From Chelonoidis abingdonii (taxonomy: Eukaryota > Chordata > Testudines > Testudinidae): a stretch of DNA of 64,000 bases. The notes beneath the pieces are model-generated. The model searched no databases. It worked only from the letters and a program-made list of their open reading frames with translations, and was not told the DNA's origin. Numbering within the stretch: the stretch's first letter is position 1; each line of letters opens with the position of its first letter. Of this stretch, positions 1 to 30,222 are shown in pieces. Position numbers and translations under genes: made by a program. The stretch covers positions 20,200,515-20,264,514 of the forward strand of contig NC_133778.1 of NCBI RefSeq assembly GCF_003597395.2, read 5' to 3'.

Positions 1-286
1 CCATAGAAGGTGTGAGGAGAACTTAACATAGGGAAATAGATTCAATTAGTGTAATGAGCCAACCATTCCCAGTCTCTGTTTAAGCCTGAGTTAATTGCAT
101 CTAATTTGCATATTAATTTGAGTTCAGCAGTCTCTCTTTGGAGTCTGTTTTTGAAGTTTTTTTGTTGCAAAATTGCTGTTCTTTATGTCAGTTCAGTATA
201 CTCAGTCAGTGCTGCCAAGGCATGGTTTGGGGCTAATTATACTGCCCTCCTTTGAGATCTACTGACTAAAAGCATTATAGAAGAGT

Positions 287-1500
287 ACGGGTATGTCTAC
301 ACTGGCACAGTTACAATGCTGACAGTTACAGCACCGCTCACAGAGCGCTGAAGAGAAACCACTGTTGTGTGTTCACACCATCAGCTGCCTGCGCAATAGC
401 ATGTTCACACTTGCGGAGGTATTCGGAGCAGTGAACTCTGGGCAGTTATTCCACAGAGCATCTCTTCCTCATCTGCTGCTAAGAGTTGTGGGAAGGTGGA
501 GGGGGGTTGTGGGGCATCCTGGGTCCTGTCCCAATGCCCCATGATGCATTGCTTCGCATCCCAGCAATCCCTGTGCTTCCGTCCGCATCTGGTGCCATCT
601 TTCAACAGTTTGTATACTGCGCGCTCTGCCTCTTCAGTCTGCAGGAACGGATCCCACACTGTTGACCAATGTGCTGCTCATTGACCAACACATCACGAGT
701 AGCAGTGGAGTTATTCCTTAAACTACAAAGACAAGAGGAGTTCAGCATTGATCTCACCACTCGTAGTAGCTACGACACGAGATTGCTTGTGGCATTCACA
801 GAGCTGCTGACTACAGTGGAATGCCACTTTTGGGCTCAGGAAACAAGCACTGAGTAGTGGGATCACATCGTCATGCACGTCTGGGATGATGAGCAGTGGC
901 TGCAGAACTTTCATGGGACTGTGTGATGAGCTCACCCCAGCCCTGTGGTGCAAGGACACAAGAATGAGAACTGCTCTGTCATTGGAGAAGTGCGTGACGA
1001 TTGCACTGTGGAAGCTGGCTACTCCAGATTGCTACTGATCAGTCGCTACCAGTTCAGAGTGGGAAAGTTAACCGTTGGACTCGTGTTGATGGAAGTGTGC
1101 AGGGCCATTAATCTCATCCTGCTTTGAAAGACCGTGACTCTGGGCAATGTGCGTGACATTGTGGATGGCTTTGCACAAATGGACTTCCCTAACTGCAGCA
1201 ATTTGAAGCTGAAAGCCACTAATATTTGTTGCTATGCTCAGGAATACAGTGCTTGTATTTCTAGGAGGTGATTGTGATTGATGCAGATGATGCACTGTGA
1301 AGATTTAAGAAAATTACCTGTTCCTTTGTTGGGCTCTGTTTGCTTTTGATTAATGGAAAAAAGATTGCTTTCAAACCAAAACAATTATTTTGTTAAAAAA
1401 CAACTGGAGGAGAGAGACAAACAAAAAAACACATCAGCACTGTGGGAGATTGGAGGAAGGGAGGGTTTCAGGAGGAGGTGGGGTCCTGGGACAATTAAAG
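287..1500 (+). mobile_element. decayed PIF/Harbinger-type transposon with transposase relic
   Basis: Begins with the turtle-type terminal motif GGGTATGTCTACACTGGCAC. From about 870 to 1310, broken frames resemble HARBI1-like transposase: MRTALSLEK near 966, LMEVCRAIN near 1087-1113, VRDIVDGFAQMDFPNC near 1150-1197. Frames change at least twice and stops interrupt them, so it is a pseudogene. The right terminal repeat was not found, so the end coordinate is approximate. Confidence 0.6.
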
Positions 1501-3389
1501 ATTTGTGTATGTCCAGCTATCATATGCAACTAGCATCTGCTGCATGTTGAAGCCAGAGCTCATACTAGCAAAACTTTGCAGTAAGAATAACCACCCTGCT
1601 AGTCCAGCACCAGGGGGAACTGAGGGGATTATGATCTGTATGAAGACAGAGATTCACTTTGATAATGAAGAAGTGGTACCTGTGGGACCTTTGTGCATGC
1701 TGCATTCTGACTCCAGGTGGCCTCCTTTGCAGGCAAAGGTCTGAGTTCTAGACTCAATCTTCTCACTGAAACCTGAACAGGTACTCGCGCTCTCCTCCGG
1801 CCACTTGTTTCTACTTCATCTCCTTCCACTCGGTTTTCTCTGTTCTTGGCCTCCTTCTGAACTGAGTAACTTTGGCCTGCAAGACGGATTGTCAGGACTG
1901 GATTACAAAGTGAACTGTTACATTTCACAGAGGTTCTAAGTTATTTAGGGCTAAATTGTGGCATTTAGCCTCTGATCCCCATTGGGAACTGTACCACCCC
2001 AGCAGGAGAACTGGGCCAGGTTGTGCCACAGGGACATGCTCCTTTCCCAATGGCCTGGGGATATGTGATTAATGCAGGTTGAACCATCCTTTAGGAATGG
2101 GCTGATATGGAGGAGGGTGGGGCCACGGCCACCTGAGCTCAGGGACAGCAATTGTGAGTGGCCCTTCTACAGGGCATGAAAAGGATAGAAAGCTCCTTGT
2201 GTGCTCTCCCATGTACGGGAACAGGTGAATCACAATGTGTCTCAGAATTGATACTATATTCAAGAAAGTGGGGGTTCACTTCAATGATTGGATTTTTTTA
2301 GGGTGTTTCCCAGTGCTTTGGAAATTAAAACTATGCATCCCAAAGAAAGGATTGAAACATAACTTGAATGCAATGTACATTAATAATTCATATCCTGTAT
2401 CCTAGCAGGGACTGTAAACGGGAGGTATTCATTGAACCAAGAGCAAAGCAACATCAAGTTGAAAAGGAAATTACTATGGAAATTAACTTTCAAGCCTCAG
2501 GCAGATGTGGGAGAGGTTCACTGTACCGGGGATTTTCCTTGTACTATATTTTATATGGGGTTTCCACTACTACTTTGACAGATGCATGCTCCAAGCCTGC
2601 TCTATGGTCAGCAAGGCCTTAGCTTGCAACAAATTTTTCAGCAGCATTATGGTCTGTTCAGTACATTTATTCTGTTGGCATTTTCTTATTAGCAAAGGGT
2701 TTGCCTCAACATATGTCTTCTGCAAAGTTAACAAATATTTCAGTAATGTTTTAGAGCAGTCACAGCCAACCTGTGCCCTGAGGCCACTTGTGGTTTCAGA
2801 GGATTAATGTGTTTAAAAAAAACAAAAAAAAACCTGTGCATTTTATTATGAATTGAAAACATGTCCCCTGAGGTGCTGCCTGCAATTTTTAAACTGATGT
2901 GTTTGAGTCATGCCTGTTGCTGTGGAGGAGTTGGGGGTTCACTTCTTCTCACATCTTGCCCTGCAGCTGCGGTATGGCCAGGAACACTGGGACCCTTTAC
3001 TATTCCTAGCCTCTCTATGTGCTCAGCAGCACTTCCCTCCTTCCAACACCCACCAGTGGCCACCTGCTGCCTCACAGGGGAGAAAGAGCAGAGTAGCCTT
3101 GGTTGCTCCATAACTGTTGGCCCATTGTAATAGCTTTCAGTGGGGCCAACAGACTAGGTACACACTGATTTGGATTTGCTCATGTAGCTCCTTGAAGCAG
3201 TCTGGCTGCACTGGAAGTTTATTTAATTTGTTTTAGATTCATAATGCTTCCTTGACATAATCCTTGGGGGCAAATTCAAAATTACTGAAACAATGCACTG
3301 ACCAGTCAACAGACAGAAAGCAACTGAACTGGTGCAATATAAAAGGTGGTGTTATTTATTATTACTCTGCACAGAACAAACTGTGTATA
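1501..3389. other. non-coding, no confident gene
   Basis: Probably KIAA2012 intron 4. I see a GC-richer patch (2900-3130) resembling an old unclassified DNA transposon. No frame has exon-like boundaries that continue KIAA2012. Confidence 0.5.
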
Positions 3390-3610
3390 CAAGGCTGGCT
3401 CCAGCTTTTTTGCCACCCTAAGTGGCGAAGGAAAAAAAGGGAAAACCTGATTGAGCTGCTGCTGAAGAGGAAGACAGGGAGTGAAGGACCCGCTGCCGAA
3501 TTGCTGCCAAAGACCTGGATGTGCTGCCCCAATAACGGATGGAGTGCCGCCCCTTTCTATTGGCCGCCCCAGGCACCTACTTCCTTCACTAATGCCTGGA
3601 GCCGGCCCTG
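3390..3610. mobile_element. hAT-type non-autonomous element
   Basis: 221 bp with terminal inverted repeats CAAGGCTGGCTCCAG and (right end, reversed) CAGGGCCGGCTCCAG. Flanked by 8-bp target duplications TGTGTATA (3382-3389) and TGTGTGTA (3611-3618), one mismatch. An 8-bp duplication and CAG-type ends are the hAT signature. It has no coding capacity. Confidence 0.8.
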
Positions 3611-4725
3611 TGTGTGTACATGCCACAGTCACCCACCTGCAAGCAAAAGCTCGGGAGGAAATGAAAGTCTGACACCATGCCCTGAAATGATTATTCTAGT
3701 TTTGTTGGATCAGGGGTTCCTCTGCTGAGGAACAATCTTTCTTAGATGTCCAAATCTAATGACTGCTGGTTAGAGTACGTCTCGTGATTTCTGCTTTTCC
3801 TGCTGGTGTATAAGGAATATGGAGATCTCTCTGATAGCCAGGGCTCAGACTGGGCTGCGCTGGCCTAGAAGGATCCACATATGCCTTTTATTGCATGGAA
3901 GGGAAGGGAGCTGGGTCACTAAACAGTACCATCCCACCCTTTCCATGTAGCAGGCTTCCTGGGCTCCAGAATCCTTGTATCAGAAAGGGAAAGGTACACG
4001 CCATTTCCCTCCTTCCCCCAACCCTGAGGCTGTACAGTGTAACTTTTCTGAGGGGAGCTCCTTCCATGTAGCGGAAACCTTACTTCCTTAAAGGGAGGCT
4101 CCAGGGTCAGTAACTATCTAAGCCTAGAATTGTGTAGAGAAAGCAGCCGGGGACTGGGAAGCAAAGTGAAACCACAGGGCCTGCAGCAGATCCCCCGGTT
4201 TGCGGGGGCCAAACAAACTCCTGCCTACCCCCGGGAAACAATTAGAGGGTAACTCAGCACGGGGACCTGTGACAATTCCCACTCTCTCCCAGCTGCCTCT
4301 TGTGTGGCTTTTTTGAGGGGGATTTTGACAGCTCTATAGGAGCTTCTGACACTGATCTATTTTTGTAGTGGAAACACACAGGAAATCAGTGCAGTCACTG
4401 GAGAACTGGGCCTAGATCCTGGGATGTATCAAACCTGTACCCAGCTGCCCACCGCCCCAAGTGTTCACTCTCTGGCCATCAGGAATCACCAAGGTATCTT
4501 GATGCCCCATTTATACCTCCTATGCTGGGGACTAGGTAGAGAGATGGTACAGGACCAGCAGCTGTGTAGATGGTTTGTATTCCTGGAGCAGAGGCCAGGG
4601 CATGTCTCTTGGTATGATGTGCTCGCTTCGGCTAACATCCTCAAGTAGGCAGGCAGCTAGCTGTATTTGAAACCAGCTGTGTGGTTCTTGAGTGATCTTC
4701 ATGGATAGCACCATAGAGGTCAGTA

Positions 4726-5026
4726 GGTATGTCTGCACTGCAGCAGGCAGAATGCCTCCCAGTGTGGGTAGACAGACTTGCGCTAGCAGGGCTCGAGCTA
4801 GCACGCTCCAAACAGCTGTGTGGGTGTTGCTGCACCAGCAGAGGCTTGGGCTAGCCATCCGAGCTCAGACCTCTTCAGCCTCCTGGATCTAGCTCGGGTG
4901 CCTAGCCCTGAGCCTCCACTGGCGCAGCCATGTCCCCATTTTTAGTGTGCTACCTCAAGCCCCGCTAGTGTGAATCTGTCTACCTGGCCTGGGAGGGTTA
5001 CTCCCCGCTGCAGTGTAAACACACCC
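4726..5026. mobile_element. small inverted-repeat DNA transposon (MITE)
   Basis: About 300 bp with imperfect terminal inverted repeats: left GGTATGTCTGCACTGCAGC, right reversed GGGTGTGTTTACACTGCAGC. The interior is GC-rich and without a frame of its own. The terminal motif resembles that of the Harbinger-like elements at 287 and 9287. Confidence 0.65.
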
Positions 5027-24730
<19,704 letters not shown>

Positions 24731-24736
24731 TTTTCC

Positions 24737-24751
24737 TTAGTGACCTTTCAT
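24737..24751 (-). promoter_or_regulatory. short upstream ORF before KIAA2012 start
   Basis: ATG AAA GGT CAC TAA, four codons and a stop, ends 6 nt before the KIAA2012 ATG and is in the same frame. If it lies in the mRNA it could lower translation or force reinitiation. Membership of the 5'UTR is inferred from proximity only. Confidence 0.45.
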
Positions 24752-25057
24752 CTTGCCTCTGAAACTGTAAACTTGTTATCAGAGCAGTTTGCAAGAGAGC
24801 TTTGTAAACAAGATCTTTGTTACAAAATATGATAATTTATAGATCAGCTCTTCCTTAATGTGCAGCTCCGAATAGCAAAAAAGCCTCACTGGGTTTCCGG
24901 AGTCCTCAGTCTCCTTCACCGTTCTAAGTGGAGTCAAATTACTTTTCTCCTGCCTGTTCTGTGCACTTGTTGTTCTTTCTGTTCTGGTTGCTTTGGTACA
25001 TCTAGGGATTTGTGAAACACAACCATCCTTTTTATCGTGATCAGAGGTTGTTTGTCT

Positions 25058-25071
25058 GTCGCTATGGCAAC
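25058..25071 (-). promoter_or_regulatory. RFX-type X-box upstream of KIAA2012
   Basis: Minus strand GTTGCCATAGCGAC against the X-box form GTNRCC-N(0-3)-RGYAAC: 11 of 12 defined positions match with a 2-bp spacer. It lies 328 bp 5' of the KIAA2012 ATG. X-boxes bound by RFX factors mark genes of motile and other cilia. Chance occurrence is possible, but the placement at a candidate promoter is apt. Confidence 0.6.
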
Positions 25072-25171
25072 AAAAGGAAATTAAGTTCCTTAAACCAGCG
25101 AGAGTGTGTGAAAGAGCAGAGATATTCAAAGGGCCAGGCTTGGATTTCAAGGATGTGCTGCTGTGCAATAA

Positions 25172-25555
25172 TCACCCCTAGCTGAAGGAACAACATTATC
25201 CTTTAACAGCTTTTTTATTTTTTCTTCCCAGCAACCCCCAAACCTCCATTATTTGTAACCCTGGTATTAATAGAGACACAGAATTGTTTGAGCTGAAAGG
25301 GACCAATACCTGTGTCATTTAGTGTAACACTCATTACCCCCATACTTGTGTCTGTGCAAGGCTCTGATGACTCGACATCTCTGGTTCTTAGCCTTTTCCA
25401 TACAGTGATCCTGTATTACAAAAGGAAAAGATTTCAGTATCAACCTCCCAACTAGCCATAAAACAGAGATGAGTTTTGTGTCTCCCAGATCTGTTCATGA
25501 CCCCAGGTTGAGAATCCAGTCTTTTTCGATCAAAACTGAGATGACATTTTCCCTG

Positions 25556-25591
<36 letters not shown>

Positions 25592-27364
25592 CCTTAACTA
25601 CTTTATCTTTCATACAGGTGCAAGTTTCTGTTTCTTCAACTTGCTTGCTAAACTACCTAATTTGCTGTGAGCATTCAGGAGGAACAAGAGGGAAGGGAGT
25701 AACCATTTGATAAAAACATTTTCTGTTTGTACTAATGGGACATGCACTCTGGATAATCCAGTTAGTCCTGAAACCAGTATATTGTGTCAACTGCACTTCA
25801 GCATCAGTCTTGTAGAAGTGCTCCCTGCTGCCACGTACAAAGATTTACAGCTGGCTACAGCCCTTCTACTTTCACCTTCATTTTATACAGTGCCTTTCAT
25901 GCAACATAGTCTCAAAGTGCTTTACAGTATACAAACAGCAATAGAAAGTATGCAAATCAAATAAGCCTTCAAACCGAAGATCAGCTTTCCTGGACAGGCA
26001 GAAGTGGACCATTCCATGGCAGAATGGTAATAGACACACATCTGACTGGAACATCAGATCCAAATCCTCCCAAACTTGAGGTAATTTTGGTTCTAGAAGT
26101 TGTTCCATACTTCAGGACACAAAATATGTTGGGAAAATTCAGATTTGGATCAGAATCTGTGTCCGAATTCAGATCCAAACCTTGTGATTAATTTCCTACT
26201 TTGTCCTTCTATAGTAGTTTTCATCCATGGTTCTCCTAAGTGCTTTATAAATATATATTAATGAAGTAAGATGGGGTTATATTTACCTAACCTCTGGTAT
26301 CAAAAGTCTTTGTGATTGGAATTTTTCTAATAGACATTGATGGTCACCTTAAATCTAAAAATAATATTTTTTTGAAAAAATTAGAGATGGGATTCTCCAA
26401 TGTGTTATACCAGTTCTATGCCAGTGTAACTCCATTTATTTAAACTTTATTAAGTTACAGCAATAGAGATTCAGAGTAATGCAATGGTGTAACAGATTCA
26501 CAATCTGTAGCTCTACAGAGCTCTGAGTATCTTTTCAGTTTATACCAGATTGCCTCTATCTCACTGAGACAATGACTTTCCTAAGAGATTTGCTTGGGAA
26601 AAACAACTATCTTGTCCTTCATTGAAGCTAATGTATCTGCGGTACTCAAAGCATATACTTAGAATGACGCTCTTGATTCCAACTGGGTGAAGTTGTATCT
26701 TTTTCAAAAAGGAAGCATGGCCTGGTAGCGCTGCCTGTGAAGGTTGGTTACCACTTTCCATTATAAGAGACTGTTTTCATTGCTTATAAATTTCACAAAC
26801 TAACCATTTGGGCTGAAATTTTGCTCACTGGATTTCTGCCTCAGGCTGGGTTATTATTATTTTTTTTCTAATTTTGGCCAAAACAGTTGAGCTGTTTCAG
26901 AGAATGAGGCTAGTGAAAAATGTTCTTTGAGAGTCTCTAGAGCCTGTTACTTTGGAATGGGTACTTCAGATTTGACAGAAAGGTGGCATTTGTGTCAGGG
27001 ATGTGCCTTTTGCAATTCTTGTGAAAACCTGCCCAATATAGCCTTTGAAAGATTGTAGTTGAGATCAGGTGAGGAGCATAAGAACAGACTGGGACTAGAA
27101 GGGGAAGAAGACTGGGACCCTGTGGGACAGGGGGAAGGAGCCAGTAAGTGAGGGGAGAAAGATGTGGGGAGAGTGGGACAAGGAGTCAGCAGATGACTCT
27201 GAGGCTGGACGAGGAGACCGAGGAGGAGATTGGGATTGGAAGCCAGTGGGGATAGTGAACATGGCTGGGGGAGAGGCTACTGGTGGGCTGGGGTGGGGAG
27301 ACAGATGGAATGAAAAGTGCAGGGAGGAACCAAGGCACACAGAGATTAAGGTCAAAAGCATTCA
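25172..27364. other. intergenic, upstream of KIAA2012
   Basis: Contains a (TG)n tract at 25557-25587, and fragments like L2/MIR tails (ATACAGTGCCTTTCATGC..AAAGTGCTTTACAG, 25885-25930). A GA-rich patch lies at 27070-27330. No gene recognised. Confidence 0.5.
25557..25587. repeat. (TG)n microsatellite
   Basis: About 15 TG units. Confidence 0.95.
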
Positions 27365-27690
27365 CTGATTTTTGGGTGCCCAATTTGAGACTCCTAAGAC
27401 CTCATTTTTCAGAGCAGTTAGCATTATATAGCACTTTCGATGTTCAAATCACAGCTCCTCTTGACTTCACTTGCAGCAGTGATTGCTCAGCACTTCTGCA
27501 AATCAGCCCTCCATGGCCTCAAGTCAGGCACCCAGAAACACAAACAATTATTGACCATGTGTGAAAAGTCTCCTGTAAGTGACTTGCCCAGCTTCACAAA
27601 GGAATGCCGTGGCAGAAGTAGGGATAGAATCCAATTCACCAAGGCAGCATTCATCTGCCTTAACCCACGAGACCATTCCTTTGTCCTGCA
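27365..27690 (-). repeat. MIR/L2-type old repeat
   Basis: Reversed MIR-like core (GTGACTTGCCCAGCTTCAC, then a tRNA-like end near 27650-27675) preceded by a palindromic GACCTCATTTTTCAGAG motif. Long shadow frames here come from the repeat, not from genes. Confidence 0.5.
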
Positions 27691-28073
27691 ATCCCTGCCT
27701 TTTTCTGTACACACCTTCCAACTTCTGCAACAAACAAAGCAGAGGTCCTGCAGGTAAGCCTCCTTCACAGCACAACGCTGATTCATCCCCAGAGCAATTC
27801 CATCCTAGAGCATTGCATACCCAGGTGTCCAAATTAAGATTGCCAGGGAACCTTAATTCTGACATTTAACTTTTGGAGCTTGACTTTGCCAACTTAATGT
27901 TCTTTTAATATCATTTTTGATGTGTGATTATGTATAATTTGGGGTGACATGTCTGTAGTCTTTGACCAGGGGCAGATTAGAATATTGTGGAAGGTTGATA
28001 ACCATGCTCAAGCTTTCATCTCACTCTCTCTGACCTGATAACTATAATGCGTCTGTAATGTCTTTGTGACACT

Positions 28074-28276
28074 AAGGCCAAGTTCCACACTACAAACTTA
28101 ATTTGGTATAACTATGTCACATGGGGATGTGAAAAATCCCTCCCTCTCCCCGAGCAACGCTGCCCTAACCCTCAGTCAACATAGCTACCGCCTCTTGTGT
28201 CAGTGGATTAACTATGCCCACCGGAGAATGTCTCCTGTCTCCTGCTGCAGCTTTTTAGGTGTAGATCAGCCCTGAG
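28074..28276. mobile_element. MITE, about 200 bp
   Basis: Left end AAGGCCAAGTTCCACACTAC; reversed right end TCTCAGGGCTGATCTACACC. A common turtle non-autonomous DNA transposon form; no coding. Confidence 0.55.
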
Positions 28277-29839
28277 ACAGGATTAGTGGCCTGCAACCAT
28301 ATCGTCTCATCCTGTGATTCTGTCAGAGCTCACAAACAAAGCAGCAGCTGAATACCCTTGATGAGAGATGTCCAAAGGAGGCTTATATGCTACCAGAAGT
28401 CATGGCGTTGATGAAGTAATTGACACTTTCCTTCCAAGTCCCTGCTAAACTAGTGTACCAGAATGGCTTCCTGGGTCGCTGTGCTCTCTTTGAGATGACG
28501 TATAGACCACTTGTAATCACTGAAGATCATATGGGATTTTTTATGAGACAGTTCTTAGCTCTGACTTGCTGCCAAATTCTTACTTGAATTTCAATAGGCA
28601 GAATATAATTATCCAAGTAAATATGGTATTCTTCACTTCCTAACCTAAATGGTTGTGTACTGTTGCTATTCACTGTTATTTTTTAAATGCTTTATTTAAA
28701 AACAAGGATTACATAGCTATTTAACACACTGTAAAACAGTTGTATTCCACCATACAGATGATGTGCAGTAGGGATGGGTGCACCAATCTTTGTACGTGTG
28801 TGTGTGTGTGTGTTTATACATATAATATCTCAGATCTTGAGGTCTTTACTCAGAATTTAGTTAGACCTTACTCAGGTATCTCCCACTGACTGCAACAGGG
28901 ACCTTTTCCAAATCAGGACAGAACTGCAACTGAATTAGGACCTCAGGGTTTGGCCCATAGCTGATAAAGCACTTGGGAATCGTTTGGGATGTAAAAGTGC
29001 TATATAAATGCAGAGTGTACTTTAGTACTTCAGTATGCTTTATATATACTGCTGCTTAAAAGGCTGCTCTATCCCTACAACAGATGTACAATGTGGCCAT
29101 GCAGTAGTTATTAATAGGAAGTGAAGGGGATTCTGCTTCCCTGTGTGATGAATGACGGAGTTAATATTGTAGGCCTCACTAAACCCTCAAGCAATGCTGA
29201 CTGTTGCATGTTTAGCTATCCCTAATGAAGTATTTATCACTCTTGGAACCACCCATGCCTTTTTGTGGTCTCTGCTCTTGCATAACAAACTATTGCTTCG
29301 TTCACTACACACTAACTGCCTCTTGGTTTGTGGCTTGAGTTTAAGATTTTGGGGCCAAATTCATCCCAAATCTAACTCAGTCATCTTCAACGGAGTTAAA
29401 CCAGGGATGTGTTCGGACCTCTATGTTTAATGTTCAGTACCCCCAAGAAAATAGGCCTGGGGCTTCACTAACTTAGTCATTTACACTTGTACAAAGTCAG
29501 TGGAAAACAGGGTGAAATGTTACCATGCTGATCCAGTAGTGTTTTACCCCCATTTGTGCCAGTGTAAATTACCGCACAGTCACAAGGTGTAAGGCAGTAA
29601 AGAATCAGAACCAATGTGTGTAGTTTCTTGAATTCTGTGGGTTCTTCTATTCTTAGTCCAGTGAGAGTACGATTTGTAGTCTTGAGGGGCTTGTAGCAAC
29701 CAAATGGATGGTGCCATATATTTCCTTCTATGCCCAAATTATGTGCAATTTCTCCCCTCTGGACTGTGGTTATTGCACAGTTAGCCACCTTTTCATTTCT
29801 TTAACCAAGTTTTATTTCTTTCAAGTGAATTGCACTTTG
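28277..29839. other. intergenic, no gene seen
   Basis: Contains a (TG)n tract (28795-28813), a MIR/L2 tail fragment (AAAGTGCTATATAAATGCA, 28994-29012) and palindromic-type repeats around 29345-29600. Confidence 0.5.
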
Positions 29840-30222
29840 CAGTGTTATTGTAGCCATGTTGGTGCCAGGATATTAGGGAGACAAGGTAGGTGAGGTAATA
29901 TCTTTTGTTGGTGAAAGAGATAAGCTTTGGAGCTTGCACAGAGCTCTTCTTCAGGTTTGGGAAAGATGTCTCAGCTAAACACAAGATGGAACAGATAAGG
30001 AGTTAACACATGTTTCAACAGACCACGCAAGGTGAAGTGGGCAGTTAACACCTCTGCCACTTGTAGGAGAAAGGAGGGTTAGTGAGTTACAGATTGTTGT
30101 GATGAGTCATAAATCCAGTGTCTTTATTAAATCCATGATTTTTGGTGTCTAGCACAGTTATGATTTTAAGTTCCCAGGCTCTTTAATATCCTGGGACCAA
30201 CACAGCTACAATAACACTGCAT
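29840..30222 (-). mobile_element. Penelope-like fragment with inverted ends and hammerhead-like core
   Basis: Both ends carry the same about 36-bp sequence in opposite orientation: TAATATCCTGG(C/G)ACCAACA..GGCTACAATAACACTG (reversed at 29840-29875, forward at 30187-30222). On the minus strand 29921-29954 read CTGAAGA, then stem GAGCT/AGCTC with a 7-nt loop, then CAAA where a hammerhead ribozyme has GAAA. Downstream is the familiar CACCAACAAAAGATATTACC tail. Assigned to Penelope-like retroelements by general resemblance; no coding part. Confidence 0.5.
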
